NCBI GenBank assembly: GCA_020252645.1
Contig: JADCCN010000002.1
Coordinates: forward strand, 62,001-126,000
Origin: Methylobacterium sp.
Lineage (GTDB): Bacteria; Pseudomonadota; Alphaproteobacteria; Rhizobiales; Beijerinckiaceae
Reading direction: 5' to 3'
Length of the DNA stretch: 64,000 nt
The position numbers were made by a program, and so were the translations under genes. The notes beneath the pieces are model-generated. The model was not told where the DNA came from. It searched no databases and saw only the letters and a list, made by a program, of their open reading frames with translations. Shown here piece by piece: positions 45,012 to 53,943 of this stretch; the first letter of the stretch is position 1, and every line of letters begins with the position of its first letter.

Positions 45012-45904
45012 GCGAGGAACGCCTGCAGCGCGCGCAAGGTCGCCTCGGGATTTTCTTCCGCAACGAAATGCCCGGCAAGGATGGGTTCGCCGGTGATGTC
45101 CGGTACGAGCGGCTTCCACGCCTCCAGCGGCGAGGGGCCCTTGCCGGGCAGGCCGGCATTGCCCCAGAGCGCGAGCGTGGGACAGCGAATGGCATCCCCC
45201 GCCTGAAGGCTGGCGCGGTCATGGGCATCATCGATGGTCGCGCCGGCGCGATAATCCTCGCAGGTCGCATGGATGCGGGAGGGCTCATTGAAGAAGGCGT
45301 GGTAATGGTTCAGCGCGCGACGGTCGAAAGCGGAAAGGTCGCCGCTCGCAGACCATTTCGCGAGGCAGGAATCCTGCCAGGCGATGGGGTCCTTGCCGAT
45401 TTCCTGCTCCGGTTTCGGCGCGGGCTCGGCGAGGAAGGGCCAATGCGGATAGCTCGTCGCACCCGCGCGGATGCGATCCCATACCGCACAGGTCGGGATG
45501 ATGTCGAGCAGCGCAAGCTTCTCCACCCGTCCCGGGTGATCCAGCGCGAAACGATAGGAGACGCGCGCCCCGCGATCATGTCCCACGAGGCGGAAGGTCG
45601 CGAAGCCGAATTCCTCGGCGATGGCGAGAATGTCCGCCCCCATCGCGCGCTTCGAATAGCCGCTGCCCGCTTCGCTGCCGCGCACGACGGACGACCAGCC
45701 ATAGCCCCGCAGATCGAACACGATCACGCGGAAATGCCGTGCGAGTTCCGGCGCGATTTTGTGCCACATCACATGCGTCTGAGGGTAGCCATGCACGAGG
45801 ATCAGCGGCTCGCCGCTGCCCCCGGCGCGGGCGAAGACATGCCCGTTCGGCGTGCCGACATAATGGCTTGAGAAGCCCGAAAAGAGTTCCGCGAGATCGC
45901 TCAT
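45008..45904 (-). CDS. Alpha/beta hydrolase with a fluoroacetate-dehalogenase active site
   Basis: A 298-residue alpha/beta hydrolase. The residues that define fluoroacetate dehalogenase (Rhodopseudomonas RPA1163) are all present at almost the same numbers: nucleophile Asp110, carboxylate-binding Arg111 and Arg114 (GHDRGARVSYR), triad Asp134 and His279, and halide-pocket His154, Trp155 and Tyr218 (YPHWPF, DYRAGATID). It should cleave the carbon-halogen bond of haloacetates, though the natural substrate is unproven. It sits 4 bases after purD and overlaps the patatin gene by 4, in one operon. Confidence 0.87.
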   Translation of the reverse strand: MSDLAELFSGFSSHYVGTPNGHVFARAGGSGEPLILVHGYPQTHVMWHKIAPELARHFRVIVFDLRGYGWSSVVRGSEAGSGYSKRAMGADILAIAEEFGFATFRLVGHDRGARVSYRFALDHPGRVEKLALLDIIPTCAVWDRIRAGATSYPHWPFLAEPAPKPEQEIGKDPIAWQDSCLAKWSASGDLSAFDRRALNHYHAFFNEPSRIHATCEDYRAGATIDDAHDRASLQAGDAIRCPTLALWGNAGLPGKGPSPLEAWKPLVPDITGEPILAGHFVAEENPEATLRALQAFLA

Positions 45905-45908
45905 TCCC

Positions 45909-47177
45909 TCACCCCGTCAGATGCGCGAGGCCTTTCGCGCCGATATCCGAGCGGCAGAAGCCATCCGGCCAATCGACCTTCGCCACCGCATCATAGGCGC
46001 GCTTACGCGCTTCGGGGAGGTCCTTTCCCGTCGCACAGATCGTAAGCACGCGACCCCCGGCGGAAACCGGTTTCCCATCAAGGAGCCTGGTGCCGGCATG
46101 GAACACGGTCGCGCCGGGCATCGCGGCGGCCGCTTCCAGCCCCCCGATGGGCGTCCCCGTGGAGTAGCTGCCGGGATAGCCCTTCGCGGCCATCACCACG
46201 CCCACGGCGCTTTCCGGCTTGAAACGGGCTGTCACACCGGCAAGCGACCCGCGGGCGACGGCATCGAGGATCGGCAACACATCGTCCTCAAGGCGCAGCA
46301 TCAGCACCTGGCATTCGGGATCGCCGAAGCGGCAGTTGAACTCGATGAGCTTCGGCCCGGTTGCCGTGATCATCAGCCCCGCGAAGAGGATGCCGCGATA
46401 GGGCATGCCGCGAGCCACCATCTCGCGGGCCACGGGCCTCACGATCTCGTCGAGCGCGCGCTGCTCCATTGCGGCCGTGAAGACCTGCGGCGGCGAAGAG
46501 ACGCCCATGCCGCCCGTATTCGGTCCCTTGTCGCCATCCAGCGCGCGCTTGTGATCCTGCGCCGCGCCGAAAGGCAGCACGGTTTCGCCATCGACAAGGC
46601 AGAAATAGCTCACTTCCTCGCCGATGAGGCATTCCTCGATGACGACGCGCGCGGCGGGCTCGCTGGCATAAAGCGTTTCGAGCGCGTCCACCGCTTCACC
46701 GATCGTCTCGGCGACGGTGACGCCCTTGCCGGCCATCAGGCCATCATATTTCACGACGATCGGCGCGCCCTGCTCGCGCACATGGGAAACCGCCGGGGCG
46801 AGGCTCGTGAAGGTGCGATAGGCCGCCGTCGGCGCGTTCGCGGCCACGGCCACGGATTTCGTGAAATCCTTCGAGCCCTCAAGCTGCGCTGCCGCCTTCG
46901 ATGGCCCAAAGACGCGCATATCCGCGGCGATGAGCACGTCCGCCAGCCCGGCGACCAGTGGCGCTTCCGGGCCGACGACCACGAGGTCGATCCTGTTTTC
47001 CTGTCCGAAGGCGATGATGCCCGCATGGTCATCGAGCCTCAGCGGCACGAGTGTGCCGAGTGCCGCCATGCCGGGATTGCCGGGGCCGATGAAGAGCTTA
47101 TCGCAAAGCCGGCTCCGGGCGATGGCCCAGGCCAGGGCATGTTCGCGCCCGCCGCTCCCCAGCAACAGAACCCGCAT
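45909..47177 (-). CDS. purD: Phosphoribosylamine-glycine ligase
   Basis: A 422-residue ATP-grasp enzyme, second step of purine synthesis. It begins [20 protein letters not shown], with [65 protein letters not shown] and [14 protein letters not shown] 47177 fits the family; an upstream extension to 47234 overlaps the xseA promoter. First gene of an operon with the hydrolase and patatin genes and divergent from xseA. Confidence 0.97.
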   Translation of the reverse strand: MRVLLLGSGGREHALAWAIARSRLCDKLFIGPGNPGMAALGTLVPLRLDDHAGIIAFGQENRIDLVVVGPEAPLVAGLADVLIAADMRVFGPSKAAAQLEGSKDFTKSVAVAANAPTAAYRTFTSLAPAVSHVREQGAPIVVKYDGLMAGKGVTVAETIGEAVDALETLYASEPAARVVIEECLIGEEVSYFCLVDGETVLPFGAAQDHKRALDGDKGPNTGGMGVSSPPQVFTAAMEQRALDEIVRPVAREMVARGMPYRGILFAGLMITATGPKLIEFNCRFGDPECQVLMLRLEDDVLPILDAVARGSLAGVTARFKPESAVGVVMAAKGYPGSYSTGTPIGGLEAAAAMPGATVFHAGTRLLDGKPVSAGGRVLTICATGKDLPEARKRAYDAVAKVDWPDGFCRSDIGAKGLAHLTG

Positions 47178-47253
47178 CGTCAAACCCTTTCGCTGTGGCC
47201 AATCGCCGGCTGCTGTAGCATCCGGGCGGCGCAATCTCTACACTCCGGATCGC

Positions 47254-48831
47254 ATGACGGATCTTCTCACCAACGCTCCGGAATACTCGGTTTCCGATCT
47301 CGCCGGAGCCCTCAAACGCACCATCGAGGATGCCTTCGGACAGGTGCGCCTGCGCGGCGAAATCTCGGGCTATCGCGGCCCGCATTCGAGTGGGCATGTC
47401 TATTTCTCGATCAAGGACCAGAACGCCAGGATCGACGCGGTGATCTGGAAAGGCGTCTTCGGCAAGCTGAAATTCCGGCCTGAAGAGGGGCTGGAGGTGA
47501 TCGCCACGGGTCGCATCACCACTTTTCCGGGCAAATCGACTTACCAGATCGTGGTGGAAGCGATCGAGCCGGCGGGTGTCGGCGCGCTCATGGCTTTGCT
47601 GGAGGAGCGCCGCCGCAAGCTCGCGGCGGAGGGGCTGTTCGAGGCCGCGCGCAAGCAGCTCCTGCCCTTCCTGCCGCAGGTCATCGGCATCGTGACCTCG
47701 CCCACGGGCGCGGTGATTCGCGACATGATCCACCGGCTGACGGATCGTTTTCCCCGAAAGGTCATTCTCTGGCCCGTGCGCGTGCAGGGCGATGGCTCGG
47801 CGGAAGAAGTCGCCGCCGCGATCCGGGGTTTCAATGAAATCGAACCGGGCGGTCGCATCCCGCGACCCGACGTGCTGATCGTCGCGCGCGGCGGTGGTTC
47901 CCTTGAAGACCTCTGGAGCTTCAACGAGGAAATCGTGGTGCGCGCGGCAGCGATGAGCGAAATCCCGCTCGTTTCGGCCATCGGCCACGAGACGGATTGG
48001 ACGCTGCTCGATCAGGTCGCGGATGTCCGCGCGCCCACGCCGACGGCTGCCGCCGAGATGGTGGTGCCCGTGCGGGCCGATCTGCTCCACGCTGTGCGTG
48101 ATCGCGGCTCTCGCCTCACAGGGCAGGTGCTTCGGCTGAAGGATCGCGCCCGGCGCGACCTTGCGGGCTTGCTGCGCGCCTTGCCGGATGCGCAGAGGCT
48201 CATCGAGACACCGCGCCAGCGGCTCGACCTTGCGATCCTGAAGCGCGATCGGGCGCGCGAGACGATGGCCGGCAAGCGCCAGCTCGCGCTTTCCACGCTC
48301 GCGCGGCGCCTCTCGGCGCAGAAGCCCGAGGCGCGTCTCGCCCGCCAGCGCGAGCGGCTTGATGGCCTGAAGCGTCGCCTACCGGAAGTTCTCGCGCGCC
48401 AGCAGCAGCGCTTGAAGGAGCGGCGCGTGCAGCTTTCGGAGCGCCTTGCCCGCGCCTTCGCGAGCCGCATCGGGCAATCGCGGAAGGAAGCCGCGCAGGG
48501 GAAGGCTCGGCTTGAGACGCTGGCCCAGCGCCTTGATCGCGCGCCGAAGATGGCATGGAGACCGAAATACGATCAGCTTGCAAAAGCCGAACAAATGCTC
48601 GGCGCTCTCAGCTACCAGAAGGTCCTCGCGCGTGGCTTCGCCGTGGTGTTCGACGAGGCGGGCAAGGCGGTTCCCAGCCGGGCGCGCGCAACCCGTGCCA
48701 CGCGCCTCACGCTGGAATTCGCCGATGGCCGCATCGATGCCCTGCCGGCGGAGGGCGAGGCGCTGAAACCCGCCCCGCGCCTGGCGAAACCGGCCAGGCC
48801 GGGCGGTGGCGGGCAAGGCAGCCTTTTCTGA
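47254..48831 (+). CDS. xseA: Exodeoxyribonuclease VII large subunit
   Basis: A 525-residue subunit of the single-strand exonuclease. The OB-fold N-terminus ([25 protein letters not shown]) is followed by the catalytic domain with [39 protein letters not shown] and [16 protein letters not shown], a long Arg-rich coiled coil (residues about 290-440), and [13 protein letters not shown] near the end. ATG 47254 is chosen by homology. The xseB gene is not adjacent. Confidence 0.96.
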   Translation: MTDLLTNAPEYSVSDLAGALKRTIEDAFGQVRLRGEISGYRGPHSSGHVYFSIKDQNARIDAVIWKGVFGKLKFRPEEGLEVIATGRITTFPGKSTYQIVVEAIEPAGVGALMALLEERRRKLAAEGLFEAARKQLLPFLPQVIGIVTSPTGAVIRDMIHRLTDRFPRKVILWPVRVQGDGSAEEVAAAIRGFNEIEPGGRIPRPDVLIVARGGGSLEDLWSFNEEIVVRAAAMSEIPLVSAIGHETDWTLLDQVADVRAPTPTAAAEMVVPVRADLLHAVRDRGSRLTGQVLRLKDRARRDLAGLLRALPDAQRLIETPRQRLDLAILKRDRARETMAGKRQLALSTLARRLSAQKPEARLARQRERLDGLKRRLPEVLARQQQRLKERRVQLSERLARAFASRIGQSRKEAAQGKARLETLAQRLDRAPKMAWRPKYDQLAKAEQMLGALSYQKVLARGFAVVFDEAGKAVPSRARATRATRLTLEFADGRIDALPAEGEALKPAPRLAKPARPGGGGQGSLF

Positions 48832-48899
48832 TATCGCCGGATGGTGACTTGAAAAACGGGCCCGAAACCAAGTAGGAACAGGCCGGTCAGGAGCCCGCC

Positions 48900-49115
48900 A
48901 TGCTGCGTCCCCCCGCGCTCGGCACAGAAGCCGTGCTCGAATATTCGAACAGTGACTACCGGATCATCCGGCAGGGCACGTTCGTGCGTTGCGGCGTGAC
49001 CGGCAATCCCATCCAGCTCGATGACCTGTGCTACTGGAGCGCGGAGCGGCAGGAGGCCTATTCGAGCCCCGAGGCCGTGCTGACGCGTCTGCGCGAGGAA
49101 TCGACCACGCGATAG
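48900..49115 (+). CDS. DUF2093 family protein
   Basis: A 71-residue protein of DUF2093, a small family found in Alphaproteobacteria. Typical text is AVLEYSNSDYRIIRQGTFVRCGVTGNPI (partial) and LCYWSAERQEAYSSPEAVL. The two Cys could bind metal but are too few for a zinc site alone. It lies 68 bases after xseA and overlaps the lpxK gene tail to tail by 58 bases. Function unknown. Confidence 0.88.
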   Translation: MLRPPALGTEAVLEYSNSDYRIIRQGTFVRCGVTGNPIQLDDLCYWSAERQEAYSSPEAVLTRLREESTTR

Positions 49116-50080
49116 ATCGCGGCCATCAGCTCGTCCGGCAAGGGCACCGAGATCGGCAGCACCATTGCCGCCTCCCTCAGCTTTTCCCGCGCCGGGCCGC
49201 CGGCAAGGCGCATCGCATCCTTCTCGGTGGTGACGGGCGTGGCGCCCAGTTTCCCGGCCTCCGAAAGCAAGGCCGAAGCCTCGCTTTCCGTGAAGGCGTG
49301 GTGATCGGGGAAGGCGCGCAGGCGGACGATTTCCGTGCCGATCTCCCGCAGCGTTTCTGCGAATTTCTCCGGCCGGCCGATGCCGCAGAAGGCGAGCACG
49401 CGCTTCTTTCGCAAAGCTTCCGCGATGCGCGGATCAGCCGCGACGATGGCGCTGGCGAAAATCGGCCTCCCGCGCAATTCCACCGCGATATCGTGCCGAT
49501 CCGCGCCAATCATCAGCACGGCATCGGTCTGCGCGAGCATGGGCCCGACCGGCGCGCGCAAGGGGCCGGCCGGCAGGCAGAAACCATTGCCGAAACCTGC
49601 GCCGCCATCGACCACCACGAGGGTGAAATCCTTCGCAAGATGCGGGTTATGCAGCGCATCATCGAGCACCAGCACGCTCGCTCCCTGTTCGAGGGCCATT
49701 CTTGCCCCCGCACGGCGATCCCGCGCGATGATGACCGGGCCTTGCCTCGCGAGCATCAGCGGTTCATCGCCGACCATCGCGGCGGTATCGCGCGAAGGCT
49801 CCACGCGATGGGGCCCGCGAAGGCTGCCGCCATAGCCGCGCGAGAGGATGAAGGGTCTCTCCCCGCGCGCAGCCAACGCCTCGGAGAGGGCGCGCGTCAC
49901 CGGCGTCTTGCCCGCCCCGCCCGCCGTGAAATTGCCGATGGCGATTACGGGAATCGCGACCGGCTCGCCGGGTTGTGCCAGCCTCGCCAGGGTGATGCGC
50001 CCGTAGAGCCAGCCCAGCGGCGCGAGCAGCCACGCGGCAAGCCGGTTCCCCTCTGCCTGCCAGAAGGCCGGGGCGCGCAT
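49058..50080 (-). CDS. lpxK: Tetraacyldisaccharide 4'-kinase
   Basis: A 340-residue inner-membrane-associated kinase that phosphorylates the lipid A precursor at 4'. The N-terminal hydrophobic helix (LAAWLLAPLGWLYGRI) precedes the P-loop VIAIGNFTAGGAGKTPVTRAL; other marks are ILSRGYGGSLRG, VGDEPLMLAR, VLDDALHNPHL, VVVDGGAGFGNG and VTTEKDAMRL. ATG 50080 shares one base with the waaA stop (TGATG), so they are coupled. Last gene of the lipid A/Kdo operon. Confidence 0.95.
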   Translation of the reverse strand: MRAPAFWQAEGNRLAAWLLAPLGWLYGRITLARLAQPGEPVAIPVIAIGNFTAGGAGKTPVTRALSEALAARGERPFILSRGYGGSLRGPHRVEPSRDTAAMVGDEPLMLARQGPVIIARDRRAGARMALEQGASVLVLDDALHNPHLAKDFTLVVVDGGAGFGNGFCLPAGPLRAPVGPMLAQTDAVLMIGADRHDIAVELRGRPIFASAIVAADPRIAEALRKKRVLAFCGIGRPEKFAETLREIGTEIVRLRAFPDHHAFTESEASALLSEAGKLGATPVTTEKDAMRLAGGPAREKLREAAMVLPISVPLPDELMAAIYRVVDSSRRRVSTASGLE

Positions 50081-51348
50081 CAGGCGCGCTCCAGCCACGG
50101 GAGAAGCGCCTCGATCGTTCGCTTCAGCGCGCCTTCGTGTCGCGCGACGGCCTCGCGGCCGCGGGTCGCGAGCTGCGCGCGCGCCTCGGCATCGGTGAGA
50201 AGCGCCAGAACCTGGCGTTGCAGCCTTTCGGCATCCGGCGCGATCACCGCGCCGCGCGCGGCGGCGAGATCGGCATAGATGTCGCGGAAATTCGCGACAT
50301 GCGGGCCGGAGATGACCGGGCAATCGAGCTTGATCGGCTCGATGGGGTTATGCCCCCCGTGTTCCACCAGCGAGCCGCCCATCAGCGCGAGCGTGGAGAG
50401 CGAGAACAGGAGCCCCAGTTCGCCGAGAGTATCCGCGAGGTAGAAGGCGTGGCCGGCTTGCGGTTCTTCCCCGAGGCTGCGGCGGGCGCTCGCGGCACCC
50501 TCGCCCGCGAGAAGCGCGGCAATCGCCTCGCCCCGCTGCGGGTGACGCGGCGCGATGATGGTGAGGAGATCCGGCAAGGCGGGCGCGAGGCTTTTCGCCA
50601 GCGCGATGATCTGCTCTTCCTCGCCGGGATGCGTGGAGGCCGCGAGCAGAACCGGCCGCGTGCCGATGGCGGCCGCAAGCGTGGCGCGGGCGCCTTCATC
50701 CACCGGCAGCGGCGGCACATCGAATTTCAGGTTGCCGGGCGAGGAGGCCGGCGCGCCCAGGGAACGGAAGCGCTGCGCATCGGCATCGGATTGGCCCGTA
50801 AGCAACGCGAGCGGCGCGAGAAGCGGGCGCGACAGCGAGGGCAGGCGCGACCAGCGCCGGAATGAGCGATCCGACATCCGCCCGTTGACGATGCCGACGG
50901 GCACGGCGCGCTGATGCGCCTCCATGATCAGGTTCGGCCAGATCTCGCTTTCGCAGAAGAGCGCGAGATCCGGCCGCCAATGATCGAAGAATCGCGCGAC
51001 CGGTCCCGGCAGGTCGACCGGCACGAATTGATGCATCGCGCCTTTCGGCAGGCGCTGCGCCGCAAGCGTCGCGGAGGTCACCGTGCCGGTCGTGAGAAGA
51101 ACATTGCCATGCTCGGCCAGGGCAGGCACGAGCGGGAGGATCGACATCGTCTCGCCCAGGCTCGCCGCATGCAGCCAGATGAGCCGACCAGCGGGACGCG
51201 GCAGGCCGGCTCTCCCGAATCGCTCGCCGATGCGCGCGGGGTCTTCCTTGCCGCGCTTCAGCCGGGTGCGAAACAGCAGCGGCAGGGCCGGCGCCACGGC
51301 ATGCGAGGCCAGCCGGTAGAGCACGAGGGGCAGGGTGCGCCCGTTCAT
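50080..51348 (-). CDS. waaA: 3-deoxy-D-manno-octulosonic acid transferase
   Basis: A 422-residue membrane-associated glycosyltransferase (KdtA) that adds Kdo to lipid A precursor. Recognisable are GRLIWLHAASLGETMS, LLTTGTVTSATLA, QFVPVDLPGPVARFF, FCESEIWPNLI and the C-terminal MGGSLVEHGGHNPIEPI. ATG 51348 overlaps the stop of the DUF374 gene by 4 bases. The order DUF374-waaA-lpxK is conserved in Hyphomicrobiales. Confidence 0.96.
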   Translation of the reverse strand: MNGRTLPLVLYRLASHAVAPALPLLFRTRLKRGKEDPARIGERFGRAGLPRPAGRLIWLHAASLGETMSILPLVPALAEHGNVLLTTGTVTSATLAAQRLPKGAMHQFVPVDLPGPVARFFDHWRPDLALFCESEIWPNLIMEAHQRAVPVGIVNGRMSDRSFRRWSRLPSLSRPLLAPLALLTGQSDADAQRFRSLGAPASSPGNLKFDVPPLPVDEGARATLAAAIGTRPVLLAASTHPGEEEQIIALAKSLAPALPDLLTIIAPRHPQRGEAIAALLAGEGAASARRSLGEEPQAGHAFYLADTLGELGLLFSLSTLALMGGSLVEHGGHNPIEPIKLDCPVISGPHVANFRDIYADLAAARGAVIAPDAERLQRQVLALLTDAEARAQLATRGREAVARHEGALKRTIEALLPWLERA

Positions 51349-52097
51349 GCCTGCGCCTCCGCCGCCTTGGCCGCGCGGGCCAATGCCACGCTCTCGCGGC
51401 TGCGACCGGGATCGGCGGAACCGAGCGCCGCATAGGCCTGCGCATAGGCCATGTCCAGGGCGATTTCCACTGCGCGACGGCAAGCCTCGCGCCGGGCGGC
51501 ATCGGCCTCCTGCGGAACGAAGATCGGCTCGCCGATGACAAGGGCCGTGCGTCCGAAGGGCAGCCCGATGCTCGCGGCATCCCAGGATTTCAGGTCGATC
51601 CGCCGCGAGCAGACGGTCGCGACCGGCAGGATGGGCCGACCGGACAAGGCGGCCAGCGCAATGATGCCTTCGCCCGCGACGCGGCTGACCTTCGGCACAT
51701 CGGCGGTCATGGAAACGTGATCGCCCGCTTCGAGCAGGACGAGCAACTGCCGCAGGGCCTGGATGCCGCCGCGCTTGCGCACCTGATCGGAGCGCTGTGC
51801 GCCCGAGCCGCGCACCACGAACATGCCGAGTTTTTCGGCGGCAATCGCGTTGATCGCCCCGTCGCCATGGCGGGAGATCATCACGTGGATGCGATCCTGC
51901 GGGCGCAGGCCGAAGGTCTGCATGAAATGCTGGCCATGCCACATGGTGATGATGACCGGGCCATCTTCCAGCCGGGCATGGCCATCGGCGGGAATCACCG
52001 TCATGGGGCTCGTACGCTGCACGAAACGCAGATAGCCCGCCAGCAGCGAGCCGAGGAAACGCTGGACAGCTTCGCTCCGCCCGATCGTCTTCAGCAT
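51345..52097 (-). CDS. Lysophospholipid acyltransferase-like DUF374 protein
   Basis: A 250-residue protein of the DUF374 family, part of the LPLAT-like superfamily. IITMWHGQHFMQTF, VMISRHGDGAINAIAAEKLG, VRGSGAQRSDQVRKRGG, MTADVPKVSRVAGEGI and LSGRPILPVATV follow the family order; HGQ stands where acyltransferases have their His. Its place before waaA suggests a role in lipid A or outer-membrane lipid acylation, which is unproven. The last 15 residues are Ala-rich. Confidence 0.9.
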   Translation of the reverse strand: MLKTIGRSEAVQRFLGSLLAGYLRFVQRTSPMTVIPADGHARLEDGPVIITMWHGQHFMQTFGLRPQDRIHVMISRHGDGAINAIAAEKLGMFVVRGSGAQRSDQVRKRGGIQALRQLLVLLEAGDHVSMTADVPKVSRVAGEGIIALAALSGRPILPVATVCSRRIDLKSWDAASIGLPFGRTALVIGEPIFVPQEADAARREACRRAVEIALDMAYAQAYAALGSADPGRSRESVALARAAKAAEAQA

Positions 52098-52139
52098 GGC
52101 CGGACCATCGATCGGAAGAGGCTCGACCGCCTCATCGCA

Positions 52140-52373
52140 TCACGCATCGGGATCGAGCAGGCGGTGCAGATGCACCACGAAATAGCGCATCTGGGCGTTA
52201 TCGACCGTGGCTTGCGCCTTCGCCTTCCAGGCGGCATGTGCGCTTCTGTAGTTTGGATAGACCCCGACGATGTCGAGCTTCGAAAGGTCCTTGAAGGTCG
52301 TGCTGTCGAGATCGGTCAGTTCGCCGCCGAAAACGAGGTGGAGCAACTGCGGTTCGGCATTCGGCGCGGTCAT
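52140..52373 (-). CDS. DUF4170 family protein
   Basis: A 77-residue protein of DUF4170, a small alphaproteobacterial family. It reads LLHLVFGGELTDLDSTTFKD, VGVYPNYRSAHAAWKAKAQ and MRYFVVHLHRLLDP, the usual family layout. It lies between the cysQ-like gene (55-bp gap) and DUF374 (42-bp gap) in the lipid A operon. No function is known. Confidence 0.9.
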   Translation of the reverse strand: MTAPNAEPQLLHLVFGGELTDLDSTTFKDLSKLDIVGVYPNYRSAHAAWKAKAQATVDNAQMRYFVVHLHRLLDPDA

Positions 52374-52428
52374 CAGGGCAACTCCCGGTGCGGCAGGCCG
52401 GAAGAGCCGAGGCCCCGGCCGCTTGTGA

Positions 52429-53271
52429 TCAGCCGCGTTTCGCCGCAGAAAGGCTGCCCGTCAAGAGCGAAGGCATCACCCGGTCGAGCAAGCCACGGCT
52501 TCCCGCCAGCAAGGCCGGGTGTTCATCGCCCCTCAGCGTGTAGAGCGGCGGCCGGCCGTCAGGCCGGAGCAAGGCGCCCCCCGCCTCCTCCAGGATGCAC
52601 TGCGCGGCCACGATATCCCAATCATGCGCGCCGGGCCGGGCGAGAGCGAGATCGAGATCGCCCGAAAGCGGCCGGACCAGGCGATGCGCGAGCGCGGCGA
52701 TGTTCGGCATGCCCTCGATGGCGAGGCCGCTCTCGCGCGCGATGATTTCGAACACGCCGCGCGGGCCGGCGGCACGGATGGGCGAGGCCTGCTCGGAAAC
52801 GAGCATCACGGGTTGACCCTGATGGCGCGCGCCGCCGCCGCGATGGGCCGCGAACATCGCACCGCGCGCCGGAACATGCAGCAGGCCGATCACCGGCTCG
52901 CTGCCCGCGAGCACACCCAGGGCAATGCACCAGTCATCCCGCCCCTCCATGAAGGAGCGCGTGCCATCGATCGGGTCGATCACGATGGTAAGGCCATCCT
53001 CCGGCCCATCCCAGGCCTCGGGCCGCTCTTCCGAATGATAGCGCAAGGGGCCGAAGCCGTCCCGGCCGAGCCCGGCAACGGCATCCGCGATCAGCGCATC
53101 CACCGCAAGATCGGCGCTGGTGACAGGTGAGGTGCCCTTCCAGTCGATCCGGGCGCGGGTGCGCTCGCCGGGGCGCCAATCCGCGAGCGCGCGGCGGCCG
53201 GCCTCGCGCAGGACGAGCTCCAGCCGGGCAGCCAGCCCGGCAAGCTCGGCCGATGCGATCGGCGCGCTCAT
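52429..53271 (-). CDS. CysQ/inositol-monophosphatase-family phosphatase
   Basis: A 280-residue Mg2+-dependent phosphatase of the IMPase fold. The metal-binding motifs are SPVTSADLAVDALI, the Glu-Glu of YHSEERPE, DPIDGTRSFMEG, and AHDWDIVAAQCILEEAGG with its third Asp. The likely substrate is 3'-phosphoadenosine 5'-phosphate (CysQ) but a sugar phosphate cannot be excluded. ATG 53271 overlaps the stop of the MAPEG gene by 4 bases. Confidence 0.85.
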   Translation of the reverse strand: MSAPIASAELAGLAARLELVLREAGRRALADWRPGERTRARIDWKGTSPVTSADLAVDALIADAVAGLGRDGFGPLRYHSEERPEAWDGPEDGLTIVIDPIDGTRSFMEGRDDWCIALGVLAGSEPVIGLLHVPARGAMFAAHRGGGARHQGQPVMLVSEQASPIRAAGPRGVFEIIARESGLAIEGMPNIAALAHRLVRPLSGDLDLALARPGAHDWDIVAAQCILEEAGGALLRPDGRPPLYTLRGDEHPALLAGSRGLLDRVMPSLLTGSLSAAKRG

Positions 53272-53687
53272 TGCCAGGCGAGAACCAGCAGGCTCAGAGC
53301 CCCGATCACCAGCGCGCCGGCAGTCAGAACCATGCCCACGACGCGCCCGAGGCTCGCGCCCGCGCTCCGGCTGAAACCGATCGCGTGGAGAACCCGGCCC
53401 GTAACCCCCGTGAGGCCCACGACATGCACCATCCATTCGCCTGCGCCGATCACCGGCAACAGGGCCAGTACCACGCAAAGCATCGGAGCCTGTTCGCAGA
53501 AATTGCCATGCACGCGAATGCGGAGCGCCAGTTCCTTGCTGCCACCATCGCCGATGGCCACCTTCTCGGCGCGCCGCACGAAGATCACGCGGAAGGTCAG
53601 CACCATGCCGAGCAGCACGAGGACTGCGATGTAACTGGCGGCGAAGGAGAGGGCATTGGCATCAATGGCCGCGAGTGTTCCGTTCAT
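53268..53687 (-). CDS. MAPEG family membrane protein
   Basis: A 139-residue protein with four hydrophobic segments (AASYIAVLVLLGMVLTFRVIF, APMLCVVLALLPVIGA, then two near the C-terminus) and the MAPEG marks LALRIRVHGNFCEQAPM and VLHAIGFS. MAPEG proteins include glutathione-dependent membrane transferases; the bacterial members are mostly uncharacterised. ATG 53687 is the family-like start; the longer frame to 53978 runs through the G-rich tract. It heads the leftward lipid A operon. Confidence 0.88.
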   Translation of the reverse strand: MNGTLAAIDANALSFAASYIAVLVLLGMVLTFRVIFVRRAEKVAIGDGGSKELALRIRVHGNFCEQAPMLCVVLALLPVIGAGEWMVHVVGLTGVTGRVLHAIGFSRSAGASLGRVVGMVLTAGALVIGALSLLVLAWQ

Positions 53688-53754
53688 GGCTTCACCTGGA
53701 GCGAGCGGGAGGGGTGACGAAACCCTGCCTATCGCGCTTTGCGGCATTTGTCGC

Positions 53755-53840
53755 GGGGGGGGGGAGGGCGAGGGGAGGGGGGCGAGGGCGAGGGCGAGGG
53801 GCTGGGGCGAGGAGAGGTGGGAAGGGGTGGAGGGGGGGGA
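53755..53840 (+). repeat. G-rich purine tract
   Basis: About 86 bases composed almost wholly of G runs broken by A, C or single T, including an uninterrupted run of ten G at 53755-53764 and GGGCGA units repeated around 53775-53800. It lies between the divergent MAPEG and antiporter genes. Four or more closely spaced runs of three or more G could form G-quadruplexes on this strand. Confidence 0.85.
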
Positions 53841-53943
53841 AGCGCATCGCAAGAAAAAACGCGGGCGCGAGGCAGGCGCGATATCGCGCCCTCGTGATGC
53901 GCAAGACGGCGAAAGCGCTTGGCTTTTCCGCATTGGCCAGTGC

